64,000 bases of DNA. Source: Galeruca laticollis. Lineage: Eukaryota; Arthropoda; Insecta; Coleoptera; Chrysomelidae. Under the pieces are notes generated by a model, which saw only the letters and a list, made by a program, of their open reading frames with translations, was not told where the DNA came from and searched no databases. The translations under genes were made by a program, and so were the position numbers. Positions 1 to 11,152 of this stretch are shown in pieces. The first letter of the stretch is position 1, and each line of letters opens with the position of its first letter. The stretch lies in NCBI GenBank assembly GCA_963921935.1, contig OY998179.1, positions 61,610,222 to 61,674,221 on the forward strand, in the 5' to 3' direction.

Positions 1-46
1 GAACTAACATTTCTTAAAAAAAATAATAAAACAAAATATAAAATAC

Positions 47-49
<3 letters not shown>

Positions 50-83
<34 letters not shown>
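50..83. repeat. (AT)n microsatellite, left of inverted repeat
   Basis: Uninterrupted AT dinucleotides run directly into the left arm of the large inverted repeat. Confidence 0.95.
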
Positions 84-88
<5 letters not shown>

Positions 89-802
89 GGAAATGTTTAT
101 ATTCTTGGGTTCATAGGTTGTTTTAAATAATTAAAATACGATTGTATTTCACATTTTTCTATTGAAAATGGATAAAAATTTTAACGTTTCGCTTCTTCTT
201 TGGAAGCATTTTCAAAATAATATCATTATAAGAATAAGGTACGATTAAAATATTTGTAAATAGATAAAAACATAACATTAGTAGGTTTTTAAAAACATTA
301 ATAAAAACACAGAATTAAAATTGACGTACTCACCTTAGAATTTCAATGCAACGATACTATACGAGGGAAGTTGAAATGAGTTAATTAATCAGCTTATAGT
401 AAATTTGACTCAAGTTTTTTATATCTTGTCTATCATTCACAGAATGATAGACAAGATATAAAAAACTTGAGTCAAATTTACTATAAGCTGATTAATTAAC
501 TCATTTCAACTTCCCTCGTATAGTATCGTTGCATTGAAATTCTAAGGTGAGTACGTCAATTTTAATTCTGTGTTTTTATTAATGTTTTTAAAAACCTACT
601 AATGTTATGTTTTTATCTATTTACAAATATTTTAATCGTACCTTATTCTTATAATGATATTATTTTGAAAATGCTTCCAAAGAAGAAGCGAAACGTTAAA
701 ATTTTTATCCATTTTCAATAGAAAAATGTGAAATACAATCGTATTTTAATTATTTAAAACAACCTATGAACCCAAGAATATAAACATTTCCAATATTATA
801 TA
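78..802. repeat. 725-bp near-perfect inverted repeat with 5-nt loop
   Basis: Left arm 78-437 and right arm 443-802 are reverse complements over about 360 bp, with only cacag (438-442) between them. No mismatch was seen along the stretches compared. Each arm contains a hairpin GCTTC/GAAGC followed by GAAAC (right arm 673-694), which resembles the stem II and GAAA box of the hammerhead ribozymes found in the Penelope elements of this window. The CTGANGA box is degraded to TTGAAAA. The structure could be two inverted Penelope-type ends, a fold-back element, or an assembly palindrome. Near-identity of the arms implies recent origin, gene conversion or an artefact. Confidence 0.85.
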
Positions 803-826
803 CAAATGGTTGAAGAAACTAAATGA

Positions 827-828
<2 letters not shown>

Positions 829-864
<36 letters not shown>
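829..864. repeat. (AT)n microsatellite, right of inverted repeat
   Basis: A second uninterrupted AT array lies about 27 bp beyond the right arm. Arrays on both outer sides suggest the fold-back unit inserted into, or carries, AT repeats. Confidence 0.95.
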
Positions 865-870
<6 letters not shown>

Positions 871-1259
871 TATTTTATTACAAATTTGGTTATATAATTT
901 AAATATATAGTTAAGTTATTGGGAGCTATAAGTTTGAAATAAAATTGTTCGGTTTGTGAATAACAACCGACTGAAGCTGATTAACTACGAATTGAGTCTT
1001 CTTAATTAATTGTCTCTAGTGTTGGCGATTCTAACCTAGTTTAAATGAAAAATGTCACATTTATTTTGAAATGGATATTTTTAATTATTTCGAGATGCTC
1101 TAAAACCAAGAGATACAAGAAATAGTAGATTTTGTAAATACAGAACGTCAACCATATAAAGGGGGGAGAACGTATTTGACCATTTTCAAAGAAGGGATGA
1201 GTAAGAATTCTTACACCGTTTTCGATACAATTACAGCAACTTTTTAAATACTTACATGA
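865..1259. other. No gene seen; possible 5' part of the RTE-like LINE
   Basis: AT-rich sequence without a convincing ORF. The stretch 1140-1260 contains a short G-rich run (ggggggag) and could be 5' sequence of the adjacent LINE, but no boundary can be fixed. Confidence 0.4.
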
Positions 1260-1277
1260 AATACTGATTTCAGTGCT

Positions 1278-2277
1278 GTGAAGCAGGTGAGAGCTAACCT
1301 AAAATCTATTTTGCAACTTACAACGCGAGCTTTTCTAATCAACAAAAATATCAAGCATCTAATCACAAACTGCCAACCGATATCAAGACGCATCATCTCT
1401 ATGACCCTCAAAGCCAACAGAAGGTATACTATGCAGATAATTCATACATATGCACCAACTAGTGCCTCAGAAGACACAGAGGTTGAACAGATGTATAAAG
1501 ATATTGAAAACGCCAGAAAAAGCACGAAAGCTAAATTTGTTGTCTGTTCAAGGGACTTCAATGCACGCTTGAAAGAGGATCCAGAAAACGTTGGTAATTT
1601 TGGATTGGCCAAAAGAAATACTAGAGGTGAAATGCTGCTAAAATTTCTAATACGGGATAGTCAACACCTTTTTTCAAAAAATAGCAAAGAGAAATTGGAC
1701 CTGGCAAAGCCCCGATGGTGTAACAAAGAACGAAATAGACTACATAATCTGTAACCAAAGATCAATCTGCAGAAACGTGTCGGTAATAAATAAGTTACAT
1801 ACAGGCAACGATCATAGGCTTGTAAGGGAGAACTTCTATCTTGACCTCCAAAGAGAGAGGAGCAAACTTATTAAAATTCCTAGTTTTCATACTATAGAAG
1901 TAATAGAAAAGAAAAAAGATGAATACCAAAACGAAATAAACAAGAGACTTGTAGTTACCGAGGAGCTAAGTATAGACCGATTGGCCGAAAATATAAAAAT
2001 AACTGTTCAGACCAGCGTGAAAAAGATATGCTTCACATCTGCCAGAGTAACGCAACACAACACCAAACTAACCACGAAACCGTTAAATCTTATGAAAGAA
2101 CGAAGAAGTCTGGAAAGGGGGACAGCAAGGCACGGCGAACTAAATAAAACCATTAAAAAGGAAATACGAAAAGAGATAAGGTCATATAACACAAAACTAA
2201 TAAAGGAAACTATAGAAGCCCGCAAATCTGGGAGTACTTGGGATAAAACTCTCTCACGGAAGAACAAGAATCAATAA
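1278..2277 (+). pseudogene. RTE-like LINE endonuclease and linker, broken
   Basis: The first open stretch (1278-1754) matches the second half of an APE-type endonuclease: IIHTYAPTSASE, then SRDFNARL (usual form GDFNA; the Gly-Asp is changed to Arg-Asp), then VGNFGLAKRNTRGE. This enzyme nicks genomic DNA to prime reverse transcription. The expected ending, W-P-D-G-x-T-K-N-E-I-D, is scrambled by a frameshift near 1690-1740. A second open stretch (1777-2277) carries the NDHRLVR segment (usual form SDHR) and a lysine/arginine-rich linker. The N-terminal catalytic part is not recognisable upstream, so the gene is 5'-truncated or badly decayed. Confidence 0.75.
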
Positions 2278-2343
2278 GATGAAAAATGAGAACGGTACTA
2301 TAGTAACAGAGAAACGGGAGATACTAGAGACAATAGAAAAATT

Positions 2344-3215
2344 CTATAAATCTCTTTCCAAATAATCATTGGCAAATGAAGATGTGAGACACCCTGTGAC
2401 TAATTCGGGATCAGAAGATCTACCTGACATAACAACAGAAGAACTACGAAGTGCTCTCAAACAGATGAAGAACGGAAAATGCCTGGGCGTAGACCACATA
2501 ACAACCGAAATACTCAAGTTGGGAGGTAGCAGATTGGAGAAATCTATTATCGCACTTTTTAACAAATGCCTGCATGAAAGTAGAGTACCAGAATACTGGC
2601 TGGATACAGAAGTGATCCTACTTTTCAAGAAGGGAGATACAACCAATGTCGAAAATTACAGACATATTAGCCTCTTGTCCCATCTCTATAAATTCTTTAC
2701 AAAGATCCTTACTAACAGACTGACGCGAAAATTCGATTTGTATCTACCGATAGAACAAGCCGGGTTTCGAAAGGGCTTCAGTACGATTGATCATTTACAA
2801 ACAATCCGTAATCTAATAGAAAAAACAACAGAATACAACATACCTATCCACATGGTGTTTATCGATTACCATAAGGCGTTTGATTCCATCGAGACATGGC
2901 ATATTCTCAGATCTATGGATAACGCACGCATTGACTCTAGGTACTCCGCACTTATAGAAAACATATAAAGGAACGCATCCCTACACATAAAAATTGACGA
3001 AGAGACAAAAACCAACACCATCAAGGTCCAACGTGGTGTACGGCAGGGATATACTATATCGCCAAAATTATTTACTCCCGTGCTGGAGGACGTATTTAAA
3101 AGACTCTCATGGGAAAACAAAGGTCGTTGGAACATACCTGAGCCATCTTAGATTTGCGGATGACGTCGTGCTGTTATCAGAAGACATTCACGAAATAGAA
3201 GAGATGCTCCAATAA
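2344..3215 (+). pseudogene. RTE-like LINE reverse transcriptase, broken
   Basis: The 2369-2968 frame holds the reverse transcriptase fingers and palm: MKNGKCLGVDHI, VILLFKKGD, ENYRHISLLS (usual YRPISLL), EQAGFRKGFST and the motif A block FIDYHKAFD. The frame then stops near 2968. After a shift, GVRQGYTISPKLF (motif B, near 3030-3075) and LRFADDVVLLSE (motif C, FADD at 3153-3164) follow. Both catalytic aspartate motifs remain, but frame changes around 2968 and 3115 prevent a single product. Roughly full length for the domain; inactive as it stands. Confidence 0.85.
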
Positions 3216-3960
3216 TTGAATCAGGAATCAAGAAAGGCGGGACTAAAGATGAACTTCGCGAAAACTAAAATAATGAGTCCGGAAAATACATATATAGCAA
3301 TAGATGGCACCTATATCGAAAATGTGACAGAATACAACTATCTAGGACACTTCATAAGATGTGGGAAGGAGAACAGGCCGAGAGAAATTAGCAGAAGAGT
3401 GCAACTTTCATGGGCATCCTTTGGGAATCCATCCCATATCCTGAGGAACAACTCCATACCCATAAACTTGAAAAGCAAAGTTTTTGACACCTGTATCTTG
3501 CCTGTATCCACTTGCGGACTTGAAACAAGGGCGCTAACTCAAGCAACCGTCAACAAACTACGAGTAATGCAAAGGGCAATGGAGAGGGCCATGCTTGGTA
3601 TAAGTCTGAGGGACAAAGTCTGAAACGAGGAGATTCGCACGAAAACGGGAGTCATGGATGTTATCAAGAAGGTCGCTAAGCTGAAATGGCGGTGAACAGG
3701 GCATCTTGCGCGACAAAAAAGATGAACGGCGGACACTAAAGATTATCCAATGGCGACCCCGAGAGACCAAGCGAGGCAAAGGTAGACCCCCACTGCGATG
3801 GGTGGATGACATTAGCGATTTCGCTGATAGAGACTGGTGGCATAAAGATCAAGACAGGGATGGATGGAAGGGTTTGGGAAAGGCCTATGTCTAGGAGTGG
3901 ATGAAAAAAAGCTGAGAAAGAAGAAGATAGCGATTTGCGGACGAACAGCATGAACTGTCA
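3216..3960 (+). pseudogene. RTE-like LINE C-terminal region
   Basis: Continues the LINE protein after the reverse transcriptase palm. The 3216-3623 stretch (QESRKAGLKMNFAKTKIM, YNYLGHFI, VSTCGLETRAL) is the thumb and connector. It ends at a stop at 3621-3623, and the tail resumes in another frame at 3706-3894 with GRPPLRWVDDI and W-KGLGKAYV, typical of the carboxyl end of insect RTE-like proteins. At least one stop and one indel separate the pieces. The region downstream to about 4020 is probably 3' UTR. Confidence 0.75.
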
Positions 3961-4189
3961 ATAAACTTCGCATTGTATTAACCGTATAAGTGGTTTGTGT
4001 GTGTAAAGTTTTGTTCAATTAACAAATGTCTTTATATTAAACAACTGTACTGTTACTATAAACAATTATTAAAATGTTAGATATGTAATTTATTATTATA
4101 CAATAAAATTATTAAAATACCTTATTGTTGATGTTGTTAAAGTATTATTAATAACATTATTCATGCAGGTACAAGTAGGTCGTAGGTAA

Positions 4190-4308
4190 AGTATAGTACG
4201 TAACACGTGTTGTAATGCATTTTACGCACTCGCTGCTACGCGGCTTCGTGCGTAACTTTTCCATTGGTGCGTAAAATGCTTCTTACAACACACGTTACGT
4301 AATATACT
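4190..4308. repeat. GC-centred nested palindrome P1
   Basis: Outer arms 4190-4229 (agtatagtacgtaacacg...) and 4267-4308 (...cgttacgtaatatact) pair imperfectly. The middle (4225-4260) forms a second GC-rich inverted repeat around ctgctacgcgg. The block is far richer in CpG than its AT-rich surroundings. The outer ends AGTATA/TATACT recur in P2, P3 and P6 although the arm sequences differ. Confidence 0.85.
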
Positions 4309-5328
4309 ACTGACAGTATTTAACGTCAATCGAAAAATAAATCGCAAAAAGTACACGATGAACACAAATCACTCATAAAAATTGTAATGGGCTAATTTTC
4401 ATTAGTTTATCAAAGTAGAAAATACGCAATTTAATTCAGTTTTCCTATTAGTTCATGCATTCTCCTTTATTTGTGGAAAAATAACAAATAGAAGTAACTT
4501 TATAATTCGAGTTGGGTCAGCGTGGATATTCAATTATTAATTCAACAAACAGTAATTCAAATTAAAAAAATACCTTATTCAAGAATTTTTAATAATATTA
4601 ACCCAATAATGAACGAATCTGTTACTTCATGATTTATGCACTGTTCGTTTTTCAATATACGGAAGTGATTATAATTTTTGTAAACCATGAAAGTTTTGTA
4701 TTTAATCCAAATCGAAACCATTTGGTATTCAGTTACACATAACTTTGGCTCTGTCTACTACAGGGAGTAACTACACAGTTACTCAATAAATTTATCGTTT
4801 TTTTTTTGAAATTTGTTATCGAGTAAATACATTTAACTGCCTGCAGGGTACATATTGACAAAAAACTACATGAAGCGAACACGCCTACTACAACTATTTA
4901 TGGAATTTATTAATTAACTGTTGCTCAGCAAATCTTATTTTATTTCTATTCATGATGATGTTTGTTTTGAAATCACATATTTCATTAAAGTATTTTATGA
5001 TAAATATTTTTTTTTGTTTTTCACAGAAAATATTTGTAATCTCGACAATAAAAAATCAGTCATATACGATAAACAAGAAAAAATGAACTTCAGTGTTGAA
5101 ATTATTGTAAATATTTCATTTAAATAATGCTTATTTATTTTTACCAACTTTCCGAATACAAGGTGTTTAAAAAATGTGCCCAGCTTGCTCATGTGATGTT
5201 TATTAACCCCGAAGGTCAGATTCTTACGAACTGATATGAACTCAGACCTTGGCAATGTTGAACATTTGTTTAACTTTTATAATATTATTCATAAACATAA
5301 CACATTTTAGTAAGGTATAATTCAACTA
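4309..5328. other. AT-rich intergenic, nothing recognised
   Basis: No coding motif, repeat or RNA gene could be supported on either strand. Short ORFs here have no recognisable protein content. Confidence 0.5.
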
Positions 5329-5417
5329 ACGTATTTAAAAACAATATACAAATAATATTTACTATAACTAATTGTCAAACGTATTTAAAAACAATATACA
5401 AATAATATTTACTATAA
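5329..5417. repeat. Two-copy tandem duplication, period 50
   Basis: A 39-bp segment starting acgtatttaaaaacaat occurs at 5329-5367 and 5379-5417. The copies look identical and are separated by 11 bp, so this is a recent local duplication. Confidence 0.9.
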
Positions 5418-6205
5418 GTAAGGATTGTAAACATCTAGACCATAACATTATATTATATTCTGTTTATCGTATATTTTAAGTGTTATTTAGTGTGTAAATA
5501 AAACCCAGTGATACTTGTCGAGATGGTTTATTTTCAATATCTCATCCAGATTGGGGTAAATCCGCATTTACATTAATTTATGGAATCATCGTGAAACTTA
5601 TGGCCTTATCCGATGTTAACAACTCCCCCAACATCCATACAACACATGGCGATTCTGCCATGTTCTACTACACCAACATCGATACAACTATCTACATTAC
5701 ATACAACATACAATCATCTGTTTTCAAGGCAGGGTATTAAAAAATAATATAAAGTTTTTTATGATTATGTCGAGACTACTTGTAACATTGTAATGTTTTG
5801 GAAGGTGACACAACGCATATATTTGTTTTAGGCTTATTTCAGAATGAAATAGGGCTATTGTAGAGAGTAGCATGACACGACTTCGGAAAAATTTCAATGC
5901 AGTTTTTCGTTTTGGTGTTCCTAGATGCCAAAATCACCCTCCGTGAAATAATAAATACTTACATAAAATCTATAGCGAATTTTGGAAAAGTTGTAAATTT
6001 TTATAATAAATTCTTTTAAACATAAATCAATGAAAAACTCAAAAAACAATATGACAATAAACAAAATATTTGATCTTGAACTACTACAATTTGTATTTTT
6101 TCATCATAAAATTAAAGATTGTTATGAATCTTCTGTTCTTTTTTCATAATCTAAATGATATGCATAGATAACACTAAGGTTATTTAAATCTGTTTTTTTT
6201 ATTTA
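5418..6205. other. No gene; 5' part unclassified, remainder possible Penelope 3' flank
   Basis: 5440-5700 contains an aataaa signal and a C-rich stretch that might be an old LTR or SINE piece, but no paired copy exists to test this. 5900-6205 is directly downstream of the minus-strand Penelope ORF and may be its 3' UTR; no hammerhead core was found there. Confidence 0.35.
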
Positions 6206-7027
6206 TTACATAATTTTGTTCTGCAATATATGTTGTTTCCAAAAAAGGCGTTTTCTATAATTACTTTCTGTTGCTAAGACTTTGGCAGATTGATAATCCA
6301 TAGAATGGCCTTCATAAAACACGTGTTCCGCTAAAGCACATCTATCAGGATATAATCTACTGTCACTTTTATGAGAGGCGATTCGATTGGTTAGCGATCT
6401 TTTACTGTGACCAATGTATTTTTTATTACAGATATTGCAAGGAATCTCATAATCTATATTAGTTAATTTGTTAATAGGAGTCTTGTCTTTGATCTTACTG
6501 AAAATTGATTTTATTGTAACACATTGTTTATTCGCAATTTTTATATTATGTGGTTTGAATACTCCAGAAATTTTAGGTGTTATAGATTTTATATATGGAA
6601 ATGAAATATAAGTTGGAGATGTAATATTAGTAGTTATGTCACTGTTTTCTTCGTTTCGTATTATGTCAACAGTAATGTCATTTCTATTGTCAGAAGTATT
6701 ATATAAAACATGTTTCAAAAGATATGAAGGATATGAGTTATTATAGAAAAGTTTGTAGAGTATTTTTAGATTTTTATTGTGATATATTTTATTGGAAATT
6801 TTTAGGACTCTGGTTTTCATCTGTTTAATCAAGGTAATTTTTGTACTACGTCGATGATATGAATGGTAATTTATATATCTCCCAGAATTGATAGGTTTCC
6901 TGTACCAGTCAATTAAGATTCTATTATCATTATTTCTAATAAATAGGGTATCAAGAAAAGATAAAGATTGTTCTGTATTTTCCCTTTCCATTGTAAATTG
7001 TATATGGAAAGGGAAAATACAGAACAA
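6206..7027 (-). pseudogene. Penelope-like element, RT C-terminus plus GIY-YIG endonuclease
   Basis: A 273-residue open frame containing the end of a Penelope reverse transcriptase (residues 20-60: SLSFLDTLFIRN and WYRKPINSGRYINYHSYHR, the FLD and template-contact region) followed by a linker and a GIY-YIG nuclease near residues 190-265. Visible nuclease motifs are YEIPCNICNKKYIG, then RSLTNRIASHKS and CALAEHVFYEGH. The GIY-YIG domain makes the nick used for priming. The catalytic fingers, palm and YxDD box are missing, so the copy is 5'-truncated, as is frequent for this group. Its 5' edge abuts a short inverted fragment of a related copy (7005-7048). The sequence family differs from the two Penelope copies at 32.8 and 45.8 kb. 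Confidence 0.85.
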
Positions 7028-7048
7028 TCTTTACCTTTTATTGATATA
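6947..7048. repeat. Head-to-head junction of two Penelope fragments
   Basis: 28-bp perfect arms (6963-6990 and 7005-7032) extend imperfectly to 6947 and 7048 around a 14-nt spacer. The right arm read on the plus strand encodes the same protein segment as the left arm on the minus strand (MERENTEQSL, then PFIDI against SFLDT). It is therefore a diverged second copy rather than a random hairpin. Confidence 0.8.
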
Positions 7049-7052
7049 TGTG

Positions 7053-7642
7053 TTATAACGGAATTTGTAAGCACGATAGAGGGCGTATTTTTTGACGGAT
7101 CGAAACCAAACTCGCTACAAAAATCGTTTAAGCCAAAATCTTAGACGAGTTCGTTAATGAGCCAAATCGGCCCAGTAAAAACAAAATGGCGGCCTGTCAA
7201 AGTTGAAAAACAAAGGAAATACGATTTGACGCAAAAAAGTTACTAAGCTTTTTCATAGACCTTAACACGTTCTACAACTTTTGTATTTAACATTTTTCTC
7301 TAAATCGGACATTAAAACATTTATTTAAGAAAATTCACAAATTATAACGGAATTTGTAAGCAAGATAGAGGGCGTATTTTTTGACGGATCGAAACCAAAC
7401 TCGCTACAAAAATCGGTTAGGCCAAAATCTTGAACGAGTTCGTTAATGAGCCAAATCGGCCCAGTAAAAACAAAATGGCGGCCTGTCAAAGTTGAAAAAA
7501 AATCGTATTTCCTTTGTTTTTCATTTGACGCAAAAAAGTTACTAAGCTTTTTTATAGACCTTAACACGTTCTACAACTTTTTTATTTAACATTTTTCTCT
7601 AAATCGGACATTAAAACATTTATTTAAGAAAATTCACAAATT
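7053..7642. repeat. Two-copy tandem repeat of about 290 bp
   Basis: Unit 1 starts at 7053 and unit 2 at 7342, each beginning ttataacggaatttgtaagc and ending near aagaaaattcacaaat. The units differ by scattered substitutions and by a 23-bp inverted segment (7205-7227 against 7500-7522). ORFs crossing this repeat have no recognisable product. A weak further match (gtaacacggtttgtaggtagcg, near 7828) may be an older degraded unit. Confidence 0.9.
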
Positions 7643-8449
7643 TACCAGAATTTTTTTTTGTTTTTGATTTGATGCCAGACTTTGGTTTTTTGTACATCTC
7701 AAAACATTCTATCACTTTTGTATCTAATATTTTATTTTGGGTTTTATGCAAACATGTTACTGAAATAAGCCTGTCCAATTGGTCCTGTGCCATTGGGATT
7801 TTTTTATCAGCTTCTTATAGAAGGCGCTGTAACACGGTTTGTAGGTAGCGAGTAGTTTTAAACATAATTTTTTTGAGTTTCCATTTTCTAGTCTAAATTT
7901 TATGTGAACTCAAACATTCAGTTTTACACCGAAAAGGTAGGTACTGTTGGTAATTCTCGATACTTTTGATTTGAAAATAGTGAAGTAATAACTGATGCTG
8001 GTACAAAGTATTTTTTTTAAAAATTACCTATTTATAAGAAACCAAAAACAATAACGTTATTCTAATAATTAAATGAAGATTTTGAAGAGCAAAAATTAAA
8101 ATAAATTTAACTAAGAACATGAAATATTCATGTTCAAAATATCCTCCACTAAATTTTTTTAAGATTCTTCGCAAATATCAAAATGGTTTTGACAAACATA
8201 ATTTAATTTTGTACTAAAAATGTACTCTTAGTAATACTTGATACGGTGTACCGCTTTCGGAATATTTTAATTTGAAACTGATAAGGTAATAACTGAATAG
8301 TATAAAGTATTTTTAAAGAAGAATTACCTATTTATTAAAAAAAACAACAATAACATTATTCGGATTCTAATGTTACTAATTAAACAAAGAATCACAAGAA
8401 CAAAATTAAAATAAATTTGACTGAAAACCTGAATTATTCAGTCCATTAG
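7643..8449. other. AT-rich, possible old repeat, no gene
   Basis: 7643-7860 may contain degraded copies of the neighbouring tandem unit. 7960-8060 and 8225-8350 resemble each other (each with gtaataactga...tataaagtattttt and attacctatttat), which suggests an old direct duplication of about 300 bp period. No coding potential seen. Confidence 0.45.
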
Positions 8450-9400
8450 AGTAAAAGTTTAAAATGTTCTCCGTTTTCACGAATACACAATTCTACCCAT
8501 TCTTTAAAGAATGTATTAATCTTCCAAACGGTTGGGATTCAGCTAAGAGATCATTAAAGTGATCTTCAATTCTTGCAAGTCTTGACTTGAATTTACTTCT
8601 GTAGCACAGTTTTTTCCCCTAACATAAGACCTATTTGCGTGGTCTAAAGGATTGAAATCGCATGAATTTGGAGGTCAAAGAATCGGAGCTTCTGCACGTC
8701 GATCAATTCGTCAATTCGAATAATGGTTTCTCAACCAACCAACCCTCTATCAAAGTGCGGGGGGGGGCATCATGCATAAAAAAAGAGAGATTTTCGCTCG
8801 TCTAGCGTTAAGTCTATTAACATCTCAAATAAATGATTGTTTTTAATCTTGAGGTATATAAATTTCCATTCAGATGTCCAAGTAGAACATAATAACCAAT
8901 TAATTTGTTAACTGAATTTGCTGCCCAAACTTTAACTTGTGTTAACGAGTAATGGTAATGTGATACCGTTTTAACAATCTGGATTCTCATCCATCTCATA
9001 TTAGTGTGCATTATGAAGGTTAAACATTCTTTGTTGCGTAAAGGTGGTCTCGTCGGTGAAAAAGATGATACATTTTAAGAAAATTGCGATTCTTGAAACG
9101 TTTCACAAAAATCCATTCTATACGGTAGATCCTATGACAAAAGCTCTTGGACTTGTCTTTATTGGTTAGGCCGTAGCTGCTGCTCCTTAAGTATCATTCA
9201 AGTACTTGCAGAAGACGTATTTTTGTCCTACCACATTCCTTACGCTAATTGTTAGATCTTCACCATCATCAACTATATTTAAATTATATTTTCTTTCTGA
9301 ATGGTGCTTGTTTCTCTGGGGCTTTCACATTCCCAGTTTCAGGACAACGTCGTTCCACGGCTCTGGACATTTTATTATTTGATATGTTTATTCTTGGAAA
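8450..9400 (-). pseudogene. Decayed mariner-like (Tc1/mariner) transposase
   Basis: Read on the minus strand, fragments in several frames match a mariner-type transposase: FTDETTFTQ (first catalytic Asp block, near 9040), NLHNAH, VKVWAANSVN, a HDAPPHF-like second Asp block near 8770, then PPNSCDFNPLDHAN (usual form PPRSPDLTPLDFF) near 8660. The order is right for the DDE core but there are multiple stops and indels. The N-terminal helix-turn-helix region, expected towards 9400 and above, is not clearly preserved, and no terminal inverted repeats were found. Confidence 0.65.
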
Positions 9401-9619
9401 CTTTTCTGCATAACATGTAACCGCGGTACTAGTGTTTCCTAAACAATATTCGGTGTTATTGACATTTTTTTTAAAAAAGGACTTAGTTGGCGCCTAAGCT
9501 AACCAAACAGGTGACCCTTCTGATCATATGGTAGAGCCCTTGGAACCGCTATTTGCATTACATCAAGGGGCGAAGATCTATTTGATGGTACATAAAAAAT
9601 TTAGGTACATCCACCCATT
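9401..9619. other. No gene seen
   Basis: Short spacer between two remnants; nothing recognised. Confidence 0.4.
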
Positions 9620-10395
9620 CCCTTCAGTGAGGGTTTAGGTGGTTCCGTCTCCATTCCTTTGCTCTTTTTCCTTTTGACTCAATATATTTCTGACAAGACG
9701 TGCAACTATATCCCAATTTTCTTTTGTTTCCAGCACTACGTCTATGATATTTCCTGTGGAGAGGTGTTGTGCAAGCAATGACGTTGGGGTCTGTCGCTGT
9801 TGTTCCTATCTTGGGCAAAAGAAAATGGTATGTTCTACCGAATCTACTTCACTCATGCATAAGAAGCGCAGTTTCTTTTATTTTGAATCGTTTCAGGTAT
9901 TCTCCAAAACTTCAATGACTGCTCAGAAATTGCGTTAGATAGAAATCGACCTCTCCGTGTTTTTTTTTAATGAGGTGTTTAGTCCATATCGCTTTTCCAT
10001 TTTGGATATTCCATTTATTTACCCACTTTTGTTGGGTGTCATATTCTATGATATTCCTATTTTCTGGTTCAAAAAAGATTTTGATCCTCTCATCTATCAT
10101 AAGATCTATCGGCATAATGCCTGCTATTACCAGGACCGCATCAGTTGAAATCGTACGATATGCTCCGCAGACTCTCATAGATATATGTCTTTGCAATCTT
10201 TCCAAACCCATGATGTTTGACTTTTTTTACTGAATTTCCCCATATTGGTGCAGCATACAATATTATGGAGTGGAATACGGATACAAGGATCCTTCGTCTA
10301 CTTGAAGTGGGTCCCCTTATCTTTGGCATCAATCTGTTTAAGGGGGCAAGGGTTTTTTCAGCCTTTTCGGTTATTTTAGAAATGTTATTCCTCAT
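9620..10395 (-). pseudogene. R1-like LINE, C-terminal fragment
   Basis: Minus-strand pieces in alternating frames: LNRLMPKIRGPTSSRRRIL and ILYAAPIWG (thumb region, 10395-10141), GLERLQRHISMRVCGAYRTIS and VLVIAGIMPIDLMIDER (10211-9912), then a terminal Cys/His segment, SEVDSVEHTIFFCPR, near 9860. This order is characteristic of the region downstream of the reverse transcriptase in R1-clade LINEs. The catalytic half is absent and at least two frameshifts are present. Confidence 0.75.
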
Positions 10396-10519
10396 GCTAT
10401 TGTTACGACGTTATTGGCATTACCGTCTTAACTATCAATAAATGTCAGTTTTCCATAGCTAATTAAGACAAAACCATTTTGAGGTTTGCAACGAATCCTA
10501 AACTTTTTTAACGGATGAA

Positions 10520-11152
10520 ATTCTGATCACTTACTATCGTATCAATCAAAAATAAGCTTGGCTCTGGAGTAGACGAGATACCTACCAGTATTGTAAAATT
10601 ATCCGTTTCCGAGCTGCAGGATGTCCTGTGTTATCTAATAAATAATTCTTTTGAATATGGAATTTTCCCTGATAGTCTTAAAATAGCATTGATTAAACCT
10701 TTTTACAAAAAGGGAGACCCTGAAAAGCCGGACAACTGTAGGCCTATAAGTCTACTACCGGGATTTCTAAAATCTTTGAATTAGTCATGTGCTCAAGGTT
10801 ACTGAATTTTATGAAAGAAGACAATTTACTTACAAAACATCAGCATGGCTTCATATGTACACAAACTGCCATATTTCAGTTTATCCAATTTATTATGGAA
10901 TATCTTGAAAGAGGTGGAGTGGCCTTTGAAATATTTATAGACCTTTCTAAGGCATACGGTTGTGTAGTTAGGGAAATACTGATTAAAAAACTTGACATAT
11001 ACGGAGTTAGGGGCAACGTTCGAAATTGGTTATTATCATATCTAAATAATAGAAGACAAGCTGTAACGATAAGGAAAGGTGGCAAACCTTACAAATCAGA
11101 TTTGTTGGTCAATAATACAGGTATAGCACAGGACAGTATTTTGGGCCCATAC
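10520..11152 (+). pseudogene. LINE reverse transcriptase fragment (jockey-like)
   Basis: Begins with GSGVDEIPTSIVK and continues through IALIKPFYKKGD, NCRPISLLPG, HQHGFICTQTA, then FEIFIDLSKAYGCV (motif A; usual F-D-C), RNWLLSYLNNRRQAV and an altered motif B, GIAQDSILGPYV. Stops or shifts lie near 10540 and 10780. The fragment ends abruptly at about 11152, before the catalytic YADD box, where LINE A sequence starts. The catalytic centre is therefore incomplete. Confidence 0.8.

Larger units (their letters stand above)
1260..3960 (+). mobile_element. Decayed RTE-like non-LTR retrotransposon
   Basis: One LINE copy whose endonuclease, linker, reverse transcriptase and C-terminal segments occur in the correct order but in different frames. 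Open pieces begin at 1278, 1777, 2369, 2994 and 3706 and switch between all three frames, so several indels and stops separate them. Content resembles the RTE-like elements common in insects (YAPTS and DFNA endonuclease motifs, FADD reverse transcriptase box, C-terminal GRP and W-D-D motifs). The 3' end lies near 3960-4020. No poly-A tail or target duplication was recognised. Confidence 0.8.

Noticed and set aside
5440..5700. LTR end with primer-binding site
   Set aside because: No matching second LTR, no gag/pol downstream and no convincing tRNA-complementary stretch.
5800..6205. Hammerhead ribozyme downstream of the first Penelope ORF
   Set aside because: No CTGANGA plus GAAA pair with pairing stems was found on either strand.
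7325..7567. 80-codon minus-strand ORF in the tandem repeat
   Set aside because: It lies in non-coding repeat sequence, its composition is low in information, and the other repeat unit does not keep the frame.
7053..7642. CRISPR-like or satellite array
   Set aside because: Only two long units with no spacers. Nothing in the window is prokaryotic.
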